From Ligula intestinalis (lineage: Eukaryota; Platyhelminthes; Cestoda; Diphyllobothriidea; Diphyllobothriidae), in the NCBI GenBank assembly GCA_036362985.1, contig JAYGXS010000009.1:18914546-18978545 (forward strand): a stretch of 64,000 bases of DNA. Reading direction: 5' to 3'. The notes under the pieces are model-generated. The model saw only the letters and a list, made by a program, of their open reading frames with translations. It was not told the DNA's origin and made no database searches. Each line of letters opens with the position of its first letter. Within the stretch, counting starts at the first letter, position 1. Shown in pieces: positions 48,641-60,739 of the stretch. The translations under genes were made by a program, and so were the position numbers.

Positions 48641-49289
48641 ATGTTTTGCCATAAGGTGCAGTTGTTTCTTAAACTCTAGCAAACTACCCCTCCTTATAAG
48701 AGATGTTCAGTTATCTGAAACACTCAAGATACCTATTGGTACTCGCAATGTTCTTTCGAGAACAGTTGACTTCTGCTCAACGTTTACATCAAAAACTTTA
48801 AAGTAAGATATAACTTAACAGTATTAACCGAAAAACTGAGCTATGTGATATTATTCTCGAGGAAATTGGCCATGTAGGTGATGTGTGGGAATGCTTCGCA
48901 ACAGCAAACCGCATTGTTGACTATAAATATTATCTGCTAGAAACCACACATATTTTTATTCCTAAAATCAATAAGAAAAACTTGCAATAATAGGTTACGT
49001 CTTTAAAAAGTGTTTTTATTTTATAGTTAACAAAAGAACTTTGTGGACATTAAGTTTTCCAATGTAATGCCATAGGGGAATTGGAAAATGTTGACAATTT
49101 TAATAGCAATTCAATTAGACTGTTGATAGAATAATGAACTTTTTCTTTAAAACGGAATATTTTACGCATACGAGAAATAATTTCACAATCCATTATAAGT
49201 ATGCGAATCCAAAAAACGGGCAAAAAATATGACTATTTTGCGAAATACTTATAATTCTTCTGCCCGTTCTGGTTCTAAATAACGCTTGA
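48641..49289. other. Unassigned AT-rich DNA
   Basis: May hold the upstream part of the R copy that is clear from 49,290 onward, but I could not align it reliably. Nothing else seen. Confidence 0.4.
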
Positions 49290-49905
49290 GTGGAACGTAT
49301 TGTTTGCAATAAAGTATATTTCTACATGACTTATATACAATAAGGCCTTCTTCAATTCCATTCGCGGTAACATGTTAGTCAAACTTTGCTATTGTGGTAG
49401 GTCAGCGGTGAAGTTTAAACAAAACACGATGAAATGTTTTTGTTACTGCATTTTGTACAAAAAAATTCACAGAATGTCTAAGTATAATGTTTAAAATTTA
49501 AATTCTTGCGTGTTTCTGAAAACAAATGCGATTCCTTTAACATAGCTTCACTTCACTTCCGTCAAATTTGCACAAAAATTTCCAGTTCTAAAAAAGATTA
49601 TTGTTCCTCTTTTTATTACTAATAAAGGAATTCTTGCACAGCACAATATATATATATATATGTAAAAAGTTTGCAACTCTCGTACCTTATAACATAGGAA
49701 ATTTCATTAATATACGCTTACTCACGATTAAGCCAAACAAGTGCCAATTTCTCCCAATATTTCTAACTAAGAGGGCAGTTTTCTAAATCAAAGCACTAAT
49801 TATTATTAAATCCACTCAGTTGATCAAAATAACCTGTCCAGGAATATGGTAAACTACCAAATGAAATTTTGGCATAAAGTTGTTAGCAGGATATGCCATA
49901 CTGTA
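49290..49905 (+). repeat. Dispersed repeat R, best plus copy
   Basis: The TGCATTTTGTAC core is at about 49,448, CTTCACTTCACTTCCGTC at about 49,546, and TTTCCAGTTC at about 49,579. The landmark CACTCAGTTGATCAAAAT is at 49,813-49,830, followed by AACCTGTCC. It matches 35,200-35,625, 16,708-16,900, and in reverse 43,418-43,720 and 60,740-61,080. The open frame 49,601-49,786 is part of the repeat. Confidence 0.7.
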
Positions 49906-50384
49906 TATACCCATAGCTGTTTTTATCTGTAAGCATGGTGGTTATTGCGTTTTGGTGAGTGAAAAATAGGAAAGGCAGGGAAGGAAATTTTTAGAAGTGA
50001 AAAGTGCAACAAACGTACTCGAAGTTGCTTCACGTGGCCACTGGGCGTAAGTTGTTCGGCATATAAATTTAACGTGTGCGCGGCGCTTTGCGCTGCAGAC
50101 TATACTAATCTTACTGCAGAACGGTAAGTTGGACCTCAGGTTAGTTGAAGTTGACGACCTGCTCACCACCAATTCAATTTTTAAGAGAAAACTGCAATTT
50201 AGTAATTGGTTTTTTGCAATAAGTTAAATGATAATGCAGATTAAGAAAATCAACAGCTATGAATCAAAAACAATTTTTAATACAGTAAAATACAAATGCA
50301 TTTAGCATTTATTAAAGTATATTCCACTGCGTGTCTTAATTTTTCACCCTTAACACCCTCAAACCACCGTTTTCTTAGGAAAGC
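49906..50384. other. Unassigned DNA upstream of PLE C
   Basis: Minus frame 49,942-50,172 is not recognised. The first half of the PLE coding region that should lie here is missing or unrecognisable, so PLE C is 5'-truncated or interrupted. Confidence 0.5.
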
Positions 50385-51669
50385 TTGCAGGAAGTAGGGA
50401 ATAATGAGTGGGCCTACATACGATACTGTGACCAAGCTTTGTGGCATGGTCTTTCTGGCTTTATCTTTTTTCTTCACATCCAAAAGTACTGCACTGAAGG
50501 AATTATTGCTAAAATGCACCTTGAATGTACAGTTCCTATTTGACAATAACCTGTACAGACAATTGTACGGAGTAGCTATGGGCTCGACCCTGGGTCTACT
50601 TCTAGCAAATATTTTCATGGGCAATCTAGAAGCTACGCAACTCAGCCACCAGATAAATAATCTAACGTACTATAAACGGTACGTAGACGACATATTTGCA
50701 GTTGCATCAGATCAAACCAACTTATCAACGCTAATGCATACAGTAAATCGGGCGCACAAATCGATAAAATTTACCCTAGAAGAAGAACAATCTGGATCGC
50801 TTCCATTCCTTGATGTGCTACTGAGTAAAAGAGCCGATGGGAGCATTCAACGTAGGGTATTTCGGAAGAAGACGTGGTCCGGGCAATACGTCAATTTCGC
50901 TAGTTTCGTACCGTTGAACTTCAAACGCAATTAAGTACGGTGTTTGACGCAAAGGGCGAAGAGGATTTGCTCGACTGATAGCACTGAAGAGGAGCTTAAG
51001 ATTGTTGAAAACGTGTTTCGACAAAATGGGTATCCTTGCCGATTTATCGCTAAAAACATGGCTGAAAGGCCGCCAAAGCCCTCAGTATTAACAGTGGAGA
51101 AAAAAAGAATACTTATCAGAGTCCCATTTCAAGGGGACGGACCAAGCGAACTACTAAGGAGGCGCCTGAGTAAAGCCGTATCAACTACCTTCCCAGCAGC
51201 CAACGCCCATGTATTGTTCTCGACTACTCCTATCCTATATGCAGAGATTAGGAATAAACTGCCAGCCTAGACCACCTCAATGTGCAAATATTCATTAACC
51301 TGATCCTGTGGGGCAGGATATATTGGTCGCACGAGCCGGCGCTTGTCCAAAAGAGTAAGGGAACACATACCCGCATGGTTAGGGGAAGACGAACTTAAAG
51401 TTGTAAACAGTTCAATCTTAGCGCACCTGGTAGACTCGAACCATCGCGTGGATGCCAAAGAGGCCTTTTGAGTGATGTACAAGGTGCCTTCAAGCTACTC
51501 AAAACTCCTCGGACAGCCTCTTTTGGCGACGGCAACCATCAGACTACGCAGACCGCTGCTATTTGCACAAAAGAATTTCGTCGCGGCGCCCCAGTTGCCA
51601 TGGGCGAAACTAGGTAACACGGCCACACACAGCGGACCACAGGCCTCGGAAACGGGACCCCGCAGATAA
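50385..51669 (+). pseudogene. Penelope-like element C, 5'-truncated
   Basis: Reads almost entirely in one frame, unlike the other copies. LKELLLKCTLNVQF is followed by YRQLYGVAMGSTLG (I and D of the usual QIDG are changed to L and Y), the catalytic YVDD at about 50,683-50,694, and SLPFLDVLLSKR. A stop at 50,932-50,934 breaks the linker, then VFRQNGYPCRFI. A second stop at 51,268-51,270 and a third near 51,301-51,303 precede the GIY-YIG core GYIGRTSRRLSKRVREH (about 51,319 on). A fourth stop is near 51,469-51,471, and the C-terminus QLPWAK is near 51,600. With few stops, it looks younger than PLEs A and B. Compared with PLE B, about 85 bp are extra before TALKELLLKC. The fingers region is lacking. 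Inactive. Confidence 0.88.
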
Positions 51670-51830
51670 GACCGAGTCCCAAGTCCAGCCACGCACACCC
51701 TATCGGCGGTCCTGGACGCCGGGCCGTCTAGACATTGACACTCTGATCTCAACTCCCCCAACCTACCCTTCACCCCCCTTCGTCCCCCCCTCTCCAAATT
51801 GACAACGAGAGCAATTTATCTGTCCACCAA
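51670..51830 (+). other. GC- and C-rich 3' tail of PLE C
   Basis: Directly after the PLE C reading frame the sequence becomes unusually rich in C (runs of CCCCC near 51,775-51,800), then returns abruptly to AT-rich DNA after about 51,830. Probably the element's untranslated tail. The minus frame 51,495-51,797 here is a shadow. Confidence 0.5.
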
Positions 51831-53679
51831 CCAAAATAGTTTATTCACACCATATAAATATAAAGGTCTGACGAGAATATATCAAAAAAAAACTTTTGTT
51901 CGCTAATTTATCTTCTGAAAAATTGTAATGGAAATTTTCGCAAAGCTATAATATGTTACAGGATACAATGCCTTATAAATTGTCATAACAAAGTGTCAAA
52001 ATCTTTTAAACATTTTCAACAAAATGAATCCTACATTTACTCATAGTGTTATTTGTTAAAAAAACGTCCATTTTCTAAAAAAACGAGCACGTGAAAAGAA
52101 ATGTTTTGTGAACTTTTCAGGTAACAACATGTTCAATCTTTTAAAGGTGAATCAAACATCTTTTTAAAGCGCTTACGCTATCTAGGCAGTCATTTTTGAA
52201 TGCGTGTTGGCTTTTATAGATGCTCAACAAATATCACTGAAAAGCCAGCATTTAAATTACCGAAATATTCAGAAAATATATTGCAGGTTCGTTGTTACTA
52301 ACGATAGTAGCTATCATTATTTGCAATTCTTTTCAATCGAAAATTGCATTTCGAAATATGATTTAGGTCTCATGAATTGGCAAAGTTTTCGTTCACCACG
52401 TTCTCAGCGAAAACTTGTAAATTTTAAGCAATTCTTTCGATTATCGCTGATAGTTTCAGATCTGAGTTTAAATTTGTAGCTTTCTTGTAAAATTGGGACC
52501 ATGTGTAACTAAAAAGCTGCCCAGCATATTATAAAATTGTATATTTGAGACGGTATTCTGCCTGCATTAAGACCCATTCTTCGGAGGAAGTGAAAATTTA
52601 CTTGCGTACCCCGATATCTAGCTGTCACATATCATTCTCCCTCTGCTTTTTGTAAAAAATCCTGTGAAAAATGCATGTGTTTACTTATGAAATCGTTATG
52701 TGACATTCACTTCTTATATAATCTGGTTCACGAACGTGTACATTTGTAGGTTTATTAAAGTTATAAAAAAAGGCAGTTCTGTATGCGCTTTGTTTTTTGC
52801 GTTAAATAGTTCACCAGGCCTAATTTTCGAACACAACCCAGAAAGATATCTGCACGATATTTCACTTAACATGCCGTGACTGCGCAAAATGGGTACGTGT
52901 CGGAATCCTAGTAGACGAAACGTCAGCTGTAGCCTGATCTGTAAATGGTCCACTTAATCCCAAATCAATATACCCCAAACATCCTCATGATTTTAGAGGC
53001 ATGCTGCGACGTTGTTCGTGAAACAAAAAATTGAATAGAAAAACAGTAAATCCAATTAACTTCTGTCGTTTTTAAAAACCTCTGTTTCGATTTACCTAGA
53101 CGAGGTCTCCTCACCTTTATGGGCTTGTCGTGTGTGTATAAAGCTCAGTTATCTAGAAGAGGACTAATTTATTAATAAAGGTTGACAGGATATTTAGGAC
53201 GAGATATTATTTTTGCGTGTACAGTAAGCGGTTGATCAATTGAATTTACGGCTTACAGACATTGTTGTTAACTTTGCATTTTCGGGGCAGTTTGTCGGCT
53301 GCCAGGCCGGAGTTTTTAAAAGAAGGTATAATGCACAACGCACAGTACTGTCTCCTAATGAGCAGTCTATAGTCTCTGCACGATAAATCCCAATAACTTT
53401 CGGCATCGTTTCCAGGGCAATTAACATAAAATCCTAGGTATCCCGGCCTGGTAATTGCGCACATTGCAGAACTTATCAGTCAAGGCACCGGTTCAGTAGC
53501 TTGGAAAGATAGCACGCTGAACACTAATCTAAGGTCACCTACTGGACCCGGAGTGTAAAGCTTGGGCACGCCAGCATCCCGATGGCCGACATGCCACTGG
53601 CAGCTGGCGGCTAACATACAATGCGTCCAGTTCAAACCTATTGTTTTGGGTCATTATTTGGTTACTGCCTTCGGATTAA
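51831..53679. other. Unassigned DNA
   Basis: Frames 52,204-52,479 (+), 52,714-52,953 (-), 53,236-53,427 (-) and 53,246-53,464 (-) carry no motif I know. Nothing else seen. Confidence 0.45.
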
Positions 53680-53950
53680 AATGGTTATCATTATTTATTG
53701 TTTTTATCATGTCCGGAAGAGGAAGAAGAAGATGGGGAAATTCCAGAGACTTAATTGAATTTAGGCTAACGTTACGAAAAATTCTCGCTTTCACCGTCAG
53801 ACCATAGTGTCTGCTCTCTTGCGGGCGTCGAGGGAGTGTGTCTTACCGCTAGCTGTATGTTGTAGCCATGACTGATGCATGCGCGTTGACCGGTTTTACC
53901 GGCCGATTGTTGGTGGCTCTTTGAATTGTTCGATGGCAGCACTAGCACAG
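53680..53950 (-). repeat. Left half of a 270-bp inverted repeat, PLE-terminus-like
   Basis: The reverse complement aligns with 54,035-54,320. Shared landmarks are GCGGTAAGACACACT, CGACGCCCGCA against CGACGTCCACA, CCTAAATTCAA, and TTTCCCCATCTTCTTC. A hammerhead-like core at about 53,772-53,807 (minus) is degraded: CTGACGG and CGTAACGT. Confidence 0.75.
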
Positions 53951-54034
53951 GCGAAGAACGATAGGCAGGACTGACAGCCGGCAGCCACGAGCGAAAAAAG
54001 GTTGAAATACTCAGGAGGCCTGCAAAGGATGCTA

Positions 54035-54320
54035 CAAACCTCATGGAGGCACGCGCGATTGCAAGGACAATTCAAATAGCTACCAGAAAAAAATCGGTAC
54101 AACTGATCGACGCGCGTGCATCATTGAGGGCTGTAACGAACGGATAGCGGTAAGACACACTCTATCGACGTCCACAGGAGAAGAGAAACTACGCTCTGAT
54201 GATGTAAGCAAGCATGTTTTCGAAACGTCACCCTAAATTCAACTTGGTTTCAATAATTTCCCCATCTTCTTCAAGTTCCTTTTCTGGAGATGATGAAAGC
54301 AATATTATGACTGGACCTCA
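54035..54320 (+). repeat. Right half of the 270-bp inverted repeat, PLE-terminus-like
   Basis: Partner of 53,680-53,950, with a spacer of about 85 bp between them. By eye about 75% identical. The arrangement and the embedded CTGATGA and CGAAACGTC motifs suggest the terminal repeats (which may be inverted) of a Penelope-like element, but no coding PLE sequence adjoins it. The open frames 53,896-54,102 (-) and 54,214-54,399 (+) are by-products. Confidence 0.75.
54193..54224 (+). ncRNA. Candidate hammerhead-like motif
   Basis: CTGATGA at about 54,196 followed 19 bases later by GAAACGTC. These are the two conserved blocks of a hammerhead ribozyme plus a GUC, in the right order and spacing. The bases between them do not make a clean stem II by eye, so this may be a relic. 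PLE terminal repeats are an established home for such ribozymes. Confidence 0.35.
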
Positions 54321-57300
54321 AATATTTGCGCATAATCAATTATTCCGGAAAAAATCACAAAAGTACGGTCGATGGCAAGAAAAGTATTATTCAAGTTAAC
54401 TCATCCTTTCCTCATCTATGATGCATTTCTAACTAGAAATTAGTGCTTTATAGGTATATTATGCATGAAAAAAGGATATATAAAACATGCGATTTTCATC
54501 TGCAAGTGTACCAAAGGGGGCTGCAATGTTTTTCTCAAGTTTAACGCAATCGTCTTTCCTATGACGTTTGCGCTGTTCTGTTAGACTAACATTTCATTCC
54601 AATTAATATGCCTGCGTACCTTCTATGTAAAGTTGTTGTTTGAATGGAGTTGAAAATAAACACAAAAGTCAGGAGTATTTCTGGAAATTAGTCAATGATA
54701 CTGTCACTAGCAGGCTGTTAACAAAAATCTCGTATTTGGCAGTGAATAAAGCGTGTTCGTTGAATATGTAACACTGCATCCTTTGAGGAAAGTTATACTT
54801 GGTTAATTGGTTGTTGAAATAGAGGCTTTTTTCTATCTCATAAAATCAAGCAATAAAAACTAGTGTGCTTAATGATTCAAAAAAGGGCATTAGCTGTTGG
54901 GGCTTGTTTTGCAGTTGTCTACGCGATCAGGTTCCACGAGTAATTTGACGGGAATTTACAGGGATGCAGATCGTGCAGTCTAAGAAGTCTGAGGATGATT
55001 TGAGCAAAGTGCCCTCAATGCAATGAAACAATAAGGTCCTGACGAGTCGGTGATTGGTGCCAGCTCGGTATTATCAAAAAATGTCATTGCTAAATTGGTG
55101 CCAAACTTTATGATCTTACACTGATCAATATTTAAGTATTCCTTCCTCGACCTTTTTACACAAATTTGGCGGACATAAGACCTAAGAGCGTTGGGATTCA
55201 TAACAACGATAAGAGATATTTGAGCCTGCATGTCACAAATGATAACTCTGGCTATTTTAAATGCTAGTAAACACTTGCCTAATGACAAAGGGAACGAAAT
55301 AATACTTTCAAGGTCAATCAGTTCAGTCCACCTATAACATTGATGTTCGAGATGTTTGCTCTAACGCGTTGTCAGTGGTGAATGAAGCTAAATATCCAAA
55401 ACAATTAATCTGTTTTCGAATGCAGTACCTGGGCTAGCATTTCATTTGCAGGTTGTAGAAGTTCTAGGACACTATCGGGAATTTTGGTAACTTCGTGCTT
55501 TCAAGTACAAAAGGTTATGCTGAACATCCAGCACCGTCAAGGAATTAATCAGGACACACATATTAAATGTCATATAAAGGCCGTTTCCTTTTCTAGCATA
55601 TTTGCTTGTCAAGGTATTTCAAGCACAAAAATCAGAATAAAACGCCCAACAGCAAACACTTCCCGATTACAGTCGATTTGACCAACATTTTGAAAGGGAA
55701 GAAAATCACCATTCAACAGGGAATATCACGAAAAAATGCTCAAGTTGACTAGTGCATATGTGCGCCATGTGACAAACATAAATACGCAAAGCTAACAGAT
55801 CTTTACCAGTGTCGACGGACTTTTTCTCGAAAAGTTATAGAATTTTACGTCACTTGATTGAAATAAATTTTCAGCCTTCATGACTGCACGAAATGCATAA
55901 TTAAAAACCACCAGAGGGTTCTTAGTAGCTAGAAACTTCATATATGAATTTTTCCTTGACGTTGGTGCATTAAGGTTTCTTAAATTGGAAAAAAAGTTCC
56001 ATTTTGAGGCGAAAACTGCAAACAGGTTTATCCCCGAGTCTCTGAGTATGTAAGAAGAGCTCACTGATTAAGCACGCACAGTTTAATAAAGAGGGCGACA
56101 ATGTGGGCAAATCTGGCTATACGCGTTTTCTGACAGTACGAAGTTAGGCTTAATCAAACAAAATTAATAATTAATCAGTTCTGGTGCACCAGTACTTGAT
56201 TTAATAATGCATATGCTAGTGACGTAAACTAAATTGTGCTTTCGATTGCGTGCAAACGTTGGTATATTTTTGTTTGTTCCAGTGGATCAGACACAGTTGA
56301 AATAAATGCTTTCAAATGAACTTTTTATTTTTAGTCAACGGCTGTGGAAAAGATATCAAGTTTGAAAAACCACCTGATATGCATTTACCCATAGTCATAA
56401 TTTCTTGCTGCGCATAGCTAGTATTGAATGTGTTACTGTGATATTTGTATGTAAAAACGTTTTAAGAGTTTCTGTTTTCTGTGTCCTTAGTTAGCTAGTT
56501 GACTTGACAACAACTACAGAAGACTAAACAAAAATCTGCATCATACACCTTATTTCGTACACTGAAAAAATCGTTCACGTCCTCCGCAAACGTAACAGGC
56601 TAGCTAGACCTCATGAAAATTGTATCGACAATGTTTATGCCATAAACCTGCACACATTTTAAGAGTGCAAATGATCAAAACCTGTTGGACAAAATAGGTT
56701 AAGTGGTGTTGGATCGAGTTAAGGGAACGTGAGCATATGTTATTTTTGTAAATGGGTAAGTTTAGCTAACAGGTAAAATAGTGGAATCATGTAACAGGAA
56801 AATCTTAACTAGGTATTAGATATGTACAAATCATTAAAATGTTCCGATTGCACAAAACGAGAACACTATAGGTGACCACTAAGCCTAATTCAAAGTTCAT
56901 TGGCGGCTTTGAAAGCCTTGTTAACTATAACTATCTATACAGAAGATATTAATATATTAAAATCTTACCCATTGTGACAAAAGGGAAAATATACATTATT
57001 TTTAACATTTGGTTGTTGAAGTTAGTGCGGTTTTAACTGGATATGAATTGCATAAATTTTCCAAAAAAGCTTTTATTTTACCAGTGGTTTTGTAAAATCA
57101 ACCTCTGGTGTTTATACATACTTTCTTTACGTAACCTCCGTTCACAACGTACACCTTTGAGACTATAAATAGGCCTGATATTTACACTAGAAATGCAGCA
57201 ATTATAACAGTTTATATTTTACTTCCATAAAAATATGAAGTTGCATGGTGCGCAGGATTCATAAAACACAGACACGGACGTTCTGTACAAAATTTGCATA

Positions 57301-60300
57301 ATGCATCACAAAAGGGTAGGATTCATCAGATTCAATGCAACGATTAACTTAATAACACCTAATAAAGGGAGAAAAACCGCAAAAACAGTATTTATTCCAA
57401 TGTAAAATTGGCAAAATAGCTAAAACCACGTAAAGATTCTCCATTATAGCACACCTCGGTGTTTCCTTCAAGAGTCAAACAGGGCGCAGTTACTAAAAAC
57501 TGTAACATCGTTTAGATTTTTCGGTTTGAATCTGTTATTTTTCGCTTAATTTTGATTTTATTTCAGAAATTAACGTGTTTAAAGCCCCGAAACTTAAAAG
57601 ACAATTAAGAAGATCATCAGGTCGAGGAAATTGCGATGGTCAGCTGTGCTAAGGCTAAGCAAATTAGGTTTCGAGTTTTTTAATTTACCATGGTTTTATA
57701 CTGCTAGGTTTAACTCCATTGAAGCCACAACGTGCCATGTGGAAGCAATTTATCATGGCAAAACGGAAACATACGCCATTTGCCTGTTGTTTGGGCGTTA
57801 CTTCACGTACTGTGGCCCAGCGGCATTTCAACACTACAGCAAGCAGCAGCTTTTTACATCTGATTTTTTTTCTAGAGGGTTCTGCTTTATATAACGATTT
57901 CAGATTTAACTTGCACTTTTGTTTCTCAGTTTGACTTGGTTGCCTTGGTTCGCACTAAACAAGGATCTTACGTTTAAATAAATTCAGATAAAAAACATCG
58001 TCATTTTGAACGCGAATATTTTTTTGGAAAAATTATCATCAGATTGACAGTTGTTCATACCAATATCATAAACGTTGACGTGCGATTAAGGTTTATTACT
58101 CTCTTCAACTAGAAACTGCAAAATATGTGCTACTTATTTGATGCAATCACTGAAATGTTGGTTAGGGGTTTAATGGTCAGTATAGCTGAAGTGAGAGTGA
58201 AGTACAACTCACAAAATGTCATTCCATTGCTAAGCAAATTTATGATTGACCATGATATGTGCACGGCCTGCACAAATTTCTCCGGTGCACATTAAATCGT
58301 CTTAAACATTGCTCAGCATAGTGAATAGCATTCAGTTGGTCGTACTCTGCAGCATGCTGACAATTTTTAGCGCATTTTTAGTTCGAGATTTACAACGCAT
58401 TCATACATATTATGTTAACTGATGAATGACCAATAATTTTCGTTCTATTGTAATCTGAGTACGCAGTCCGGAAAAACGTCATTAAAGGATTGCAAGCATT
58501 AAAAACGCGTCTTTGAGGTTTTTGTGTTTACTTTTTCAAAAGCGTTTTCTTAAAACTTGATATATTTTTGGGCAAAATATTACGTGTGGCATGTAGATAT
58601 GTGGTGCTGAGATTTAGTTTCCGACGCGTCCGATACTGTATGAATGAGATCAGGTCTAATGTGAGGTGAAAGCTGTGCACCTGGAAAAATAAATTTACGC
58701 GCATGATGGACGTGGCAGTTGTCACGGCTAAATTCCTGCAATTTTGGATCTGGCTGGGGTATCTGCAACCTGTCATTAACTAGTCTTTACTCTGTGATAT
58801 AAGGACATGTATTGCCAGTTATATAGCATGTTTAAAGTGAACAAGATTTACTAAAACCGTTTGCAAAGTTGTGGGATTTATTCCGCCTAAACTGAAAAGG
58901 GATATACTACTTAGGTGTATGAAGAAGAATGGCGTAGGTATTTTGAAAAAATACAACAGCACCTGCTCCTTCGAATTTTATACAGATAATTAAACAAAAC
59001 CTTTGCAAATAATCAATGATTTCCGTATTTAAGGAACGCGCGTTAAAGCAGTGCAGGTTCATGCACCTTGCGCTCTTTTGTGATATTTATTTCAATGCTG
59101 AAAAGTTCAAAAAATGGAAATATGCAAGCTAACATATGTGTGAAGACAGCAATATAAATGGAGTTAATATGCAAAATCCTCCTTAATTACGAAGAATAAG
59201 GTCGACTATGCTCTAATGAACATTGCAAAGATGATGAAGCGGCGCAATGATGATGAACATACGCACAGGCCCTTAGTGCCTCCAGAGTAAAATATAAGCT
59301 GAACAAAGTTTACTTGTTATGTTACCCGAAAGCTAATTGTGAAGAAAATATTCGATACTAAGCATTCTTCGAGTGCTCCTTAGATGAGCAGAAACTAGTT
59401 AAAAATTGTTGATGATTTTCAAATAATAACAAAGGAAAAATGAACTCTTATATTAATTTCTTTAGGCATGAAAATAATGCTATTGTGCTCAGGATGGTCA
59501 TACACCGCCCTAAGTTGATCAGTGTTAAAGGCTTACTTATCAACCACAGTGTGACCTTTTTCGCTTGAGGGCGTAAAAAACCCGCGCAGTAATAAAATGT
59601 AAGGTCATTTCGTAAGTGCGTTGATTAAACATCTTTTTGGATGTGCATGAGTTCGTTGCTAAGAGTTTTCGTGCGCCAAGTAGTCGTATTCGTGTATTGC
59701 ATGCTCGCCTCTAATGTAAAGAGTTCAAGAAAGAGGCTAAAGTCCATTGAATGCTGTCACTAAAAGTGGGTAAAGCCTCAGCTAGGTGTTTGCTTATTTG
59801 AACGTTTGCAAATCAGAATTATTTTAATTGTGGTTGCATCGAAGACAACGAAAATAAGATATAACGAGTCAATCCGAGAAACTTAAATCGGTTTTTGTTT
59901 TTACTGATCTCCACCACTTTTTTGACTTTCAGATTCTACGTGAGAGTAACCGCTACGTGTAAGTCTACTGCATATTCTTCGCTTCCCGTACCGAATTACC
60001 ATAGCTTCCGTACCACCCCTATACCGTTGATATAGTTACTTTTTTCATTGTAATACTTCCGATTTTTCCCCTCGTTATGCGTTCATTATGTCGGTTTTTC
60101 TATCGTTGCGTACTTTTCCTACATCGTTATATTAAATTCCTGTCCACGAAAGGCCATTATTTTCTGTATCTCCCGCATAATGTTTGTGAGGCCTGCAAAA
60201 GCCACATTTGTGTCTGCTGTACGTGCGGAGATTTATCGTATTATGAAAGAAAATTTTCCGTTGTCTCCAGGGAACAATCAGCCTCCCATGTTATCAAGCA

Positions 60301-60739
60301 GCGCGCTAGTTCTGCGAAGTTCAAATAAAAGTCTAGCAGTACTTTAAAAGTCGGCTTATATTATGGAGTGGTCAACATAAATGAAAAATTCTTTTTTTTA
60401 AAAATCTAACTGCAAGTTAAATATGACTTTGTGGAAACATAATTCGTTCATTTTTACGTCCAACGATAAGCACATTAACATTAAAAATTACTCTTTCCTA
60501 GACCATTGCAAATGCTAGTGCTTAGCAAACGAACAAAAGTCTGCAGCGCATATTATCTTCTAGCTTTACCTCTTCGTGACTTCACGTTCTATTTCCGTGT
60601 ATAGTAAGTGCCAATGAGCATCCAACGTTCATAACGAAATAAGATTTGGCTCTTTAGCATATTTTTAGCAACACTCTTTGAATTCATTCAGTTTATTAGA
60701 TGCTGCAAAAGCCTTTTGCTTAGTTAAATCATAATTTAA
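54321..60739. other. 6.4 kb with no recognised feature
   Basis: Short frames only, for example 54,980-55,288 (-, 102 codons), 55,792-56,064 (-), 57,631-57,894 (+), 58,528-58,776 (-) and 60,077-60,328 (+, cysteine-rich at its C-terminal half). None shows a family motif. No tRNA, SINE or PLE landmark was found. Confidence 0.45.

Noticed and set aside
50277..50624. 115-codon minus-strand frame
   Set aside because: It is antisense to the reverse transcriptase of PLE C; the same type of shadow occurs at 23,315-23,653 over PLE B.
57631..57934. Overlapping plus-strand frames as a conserved gene
   Set aside because: Two frames of similar length overlap, neither shows a domain, and there is no second copy in the window to test for constraint.
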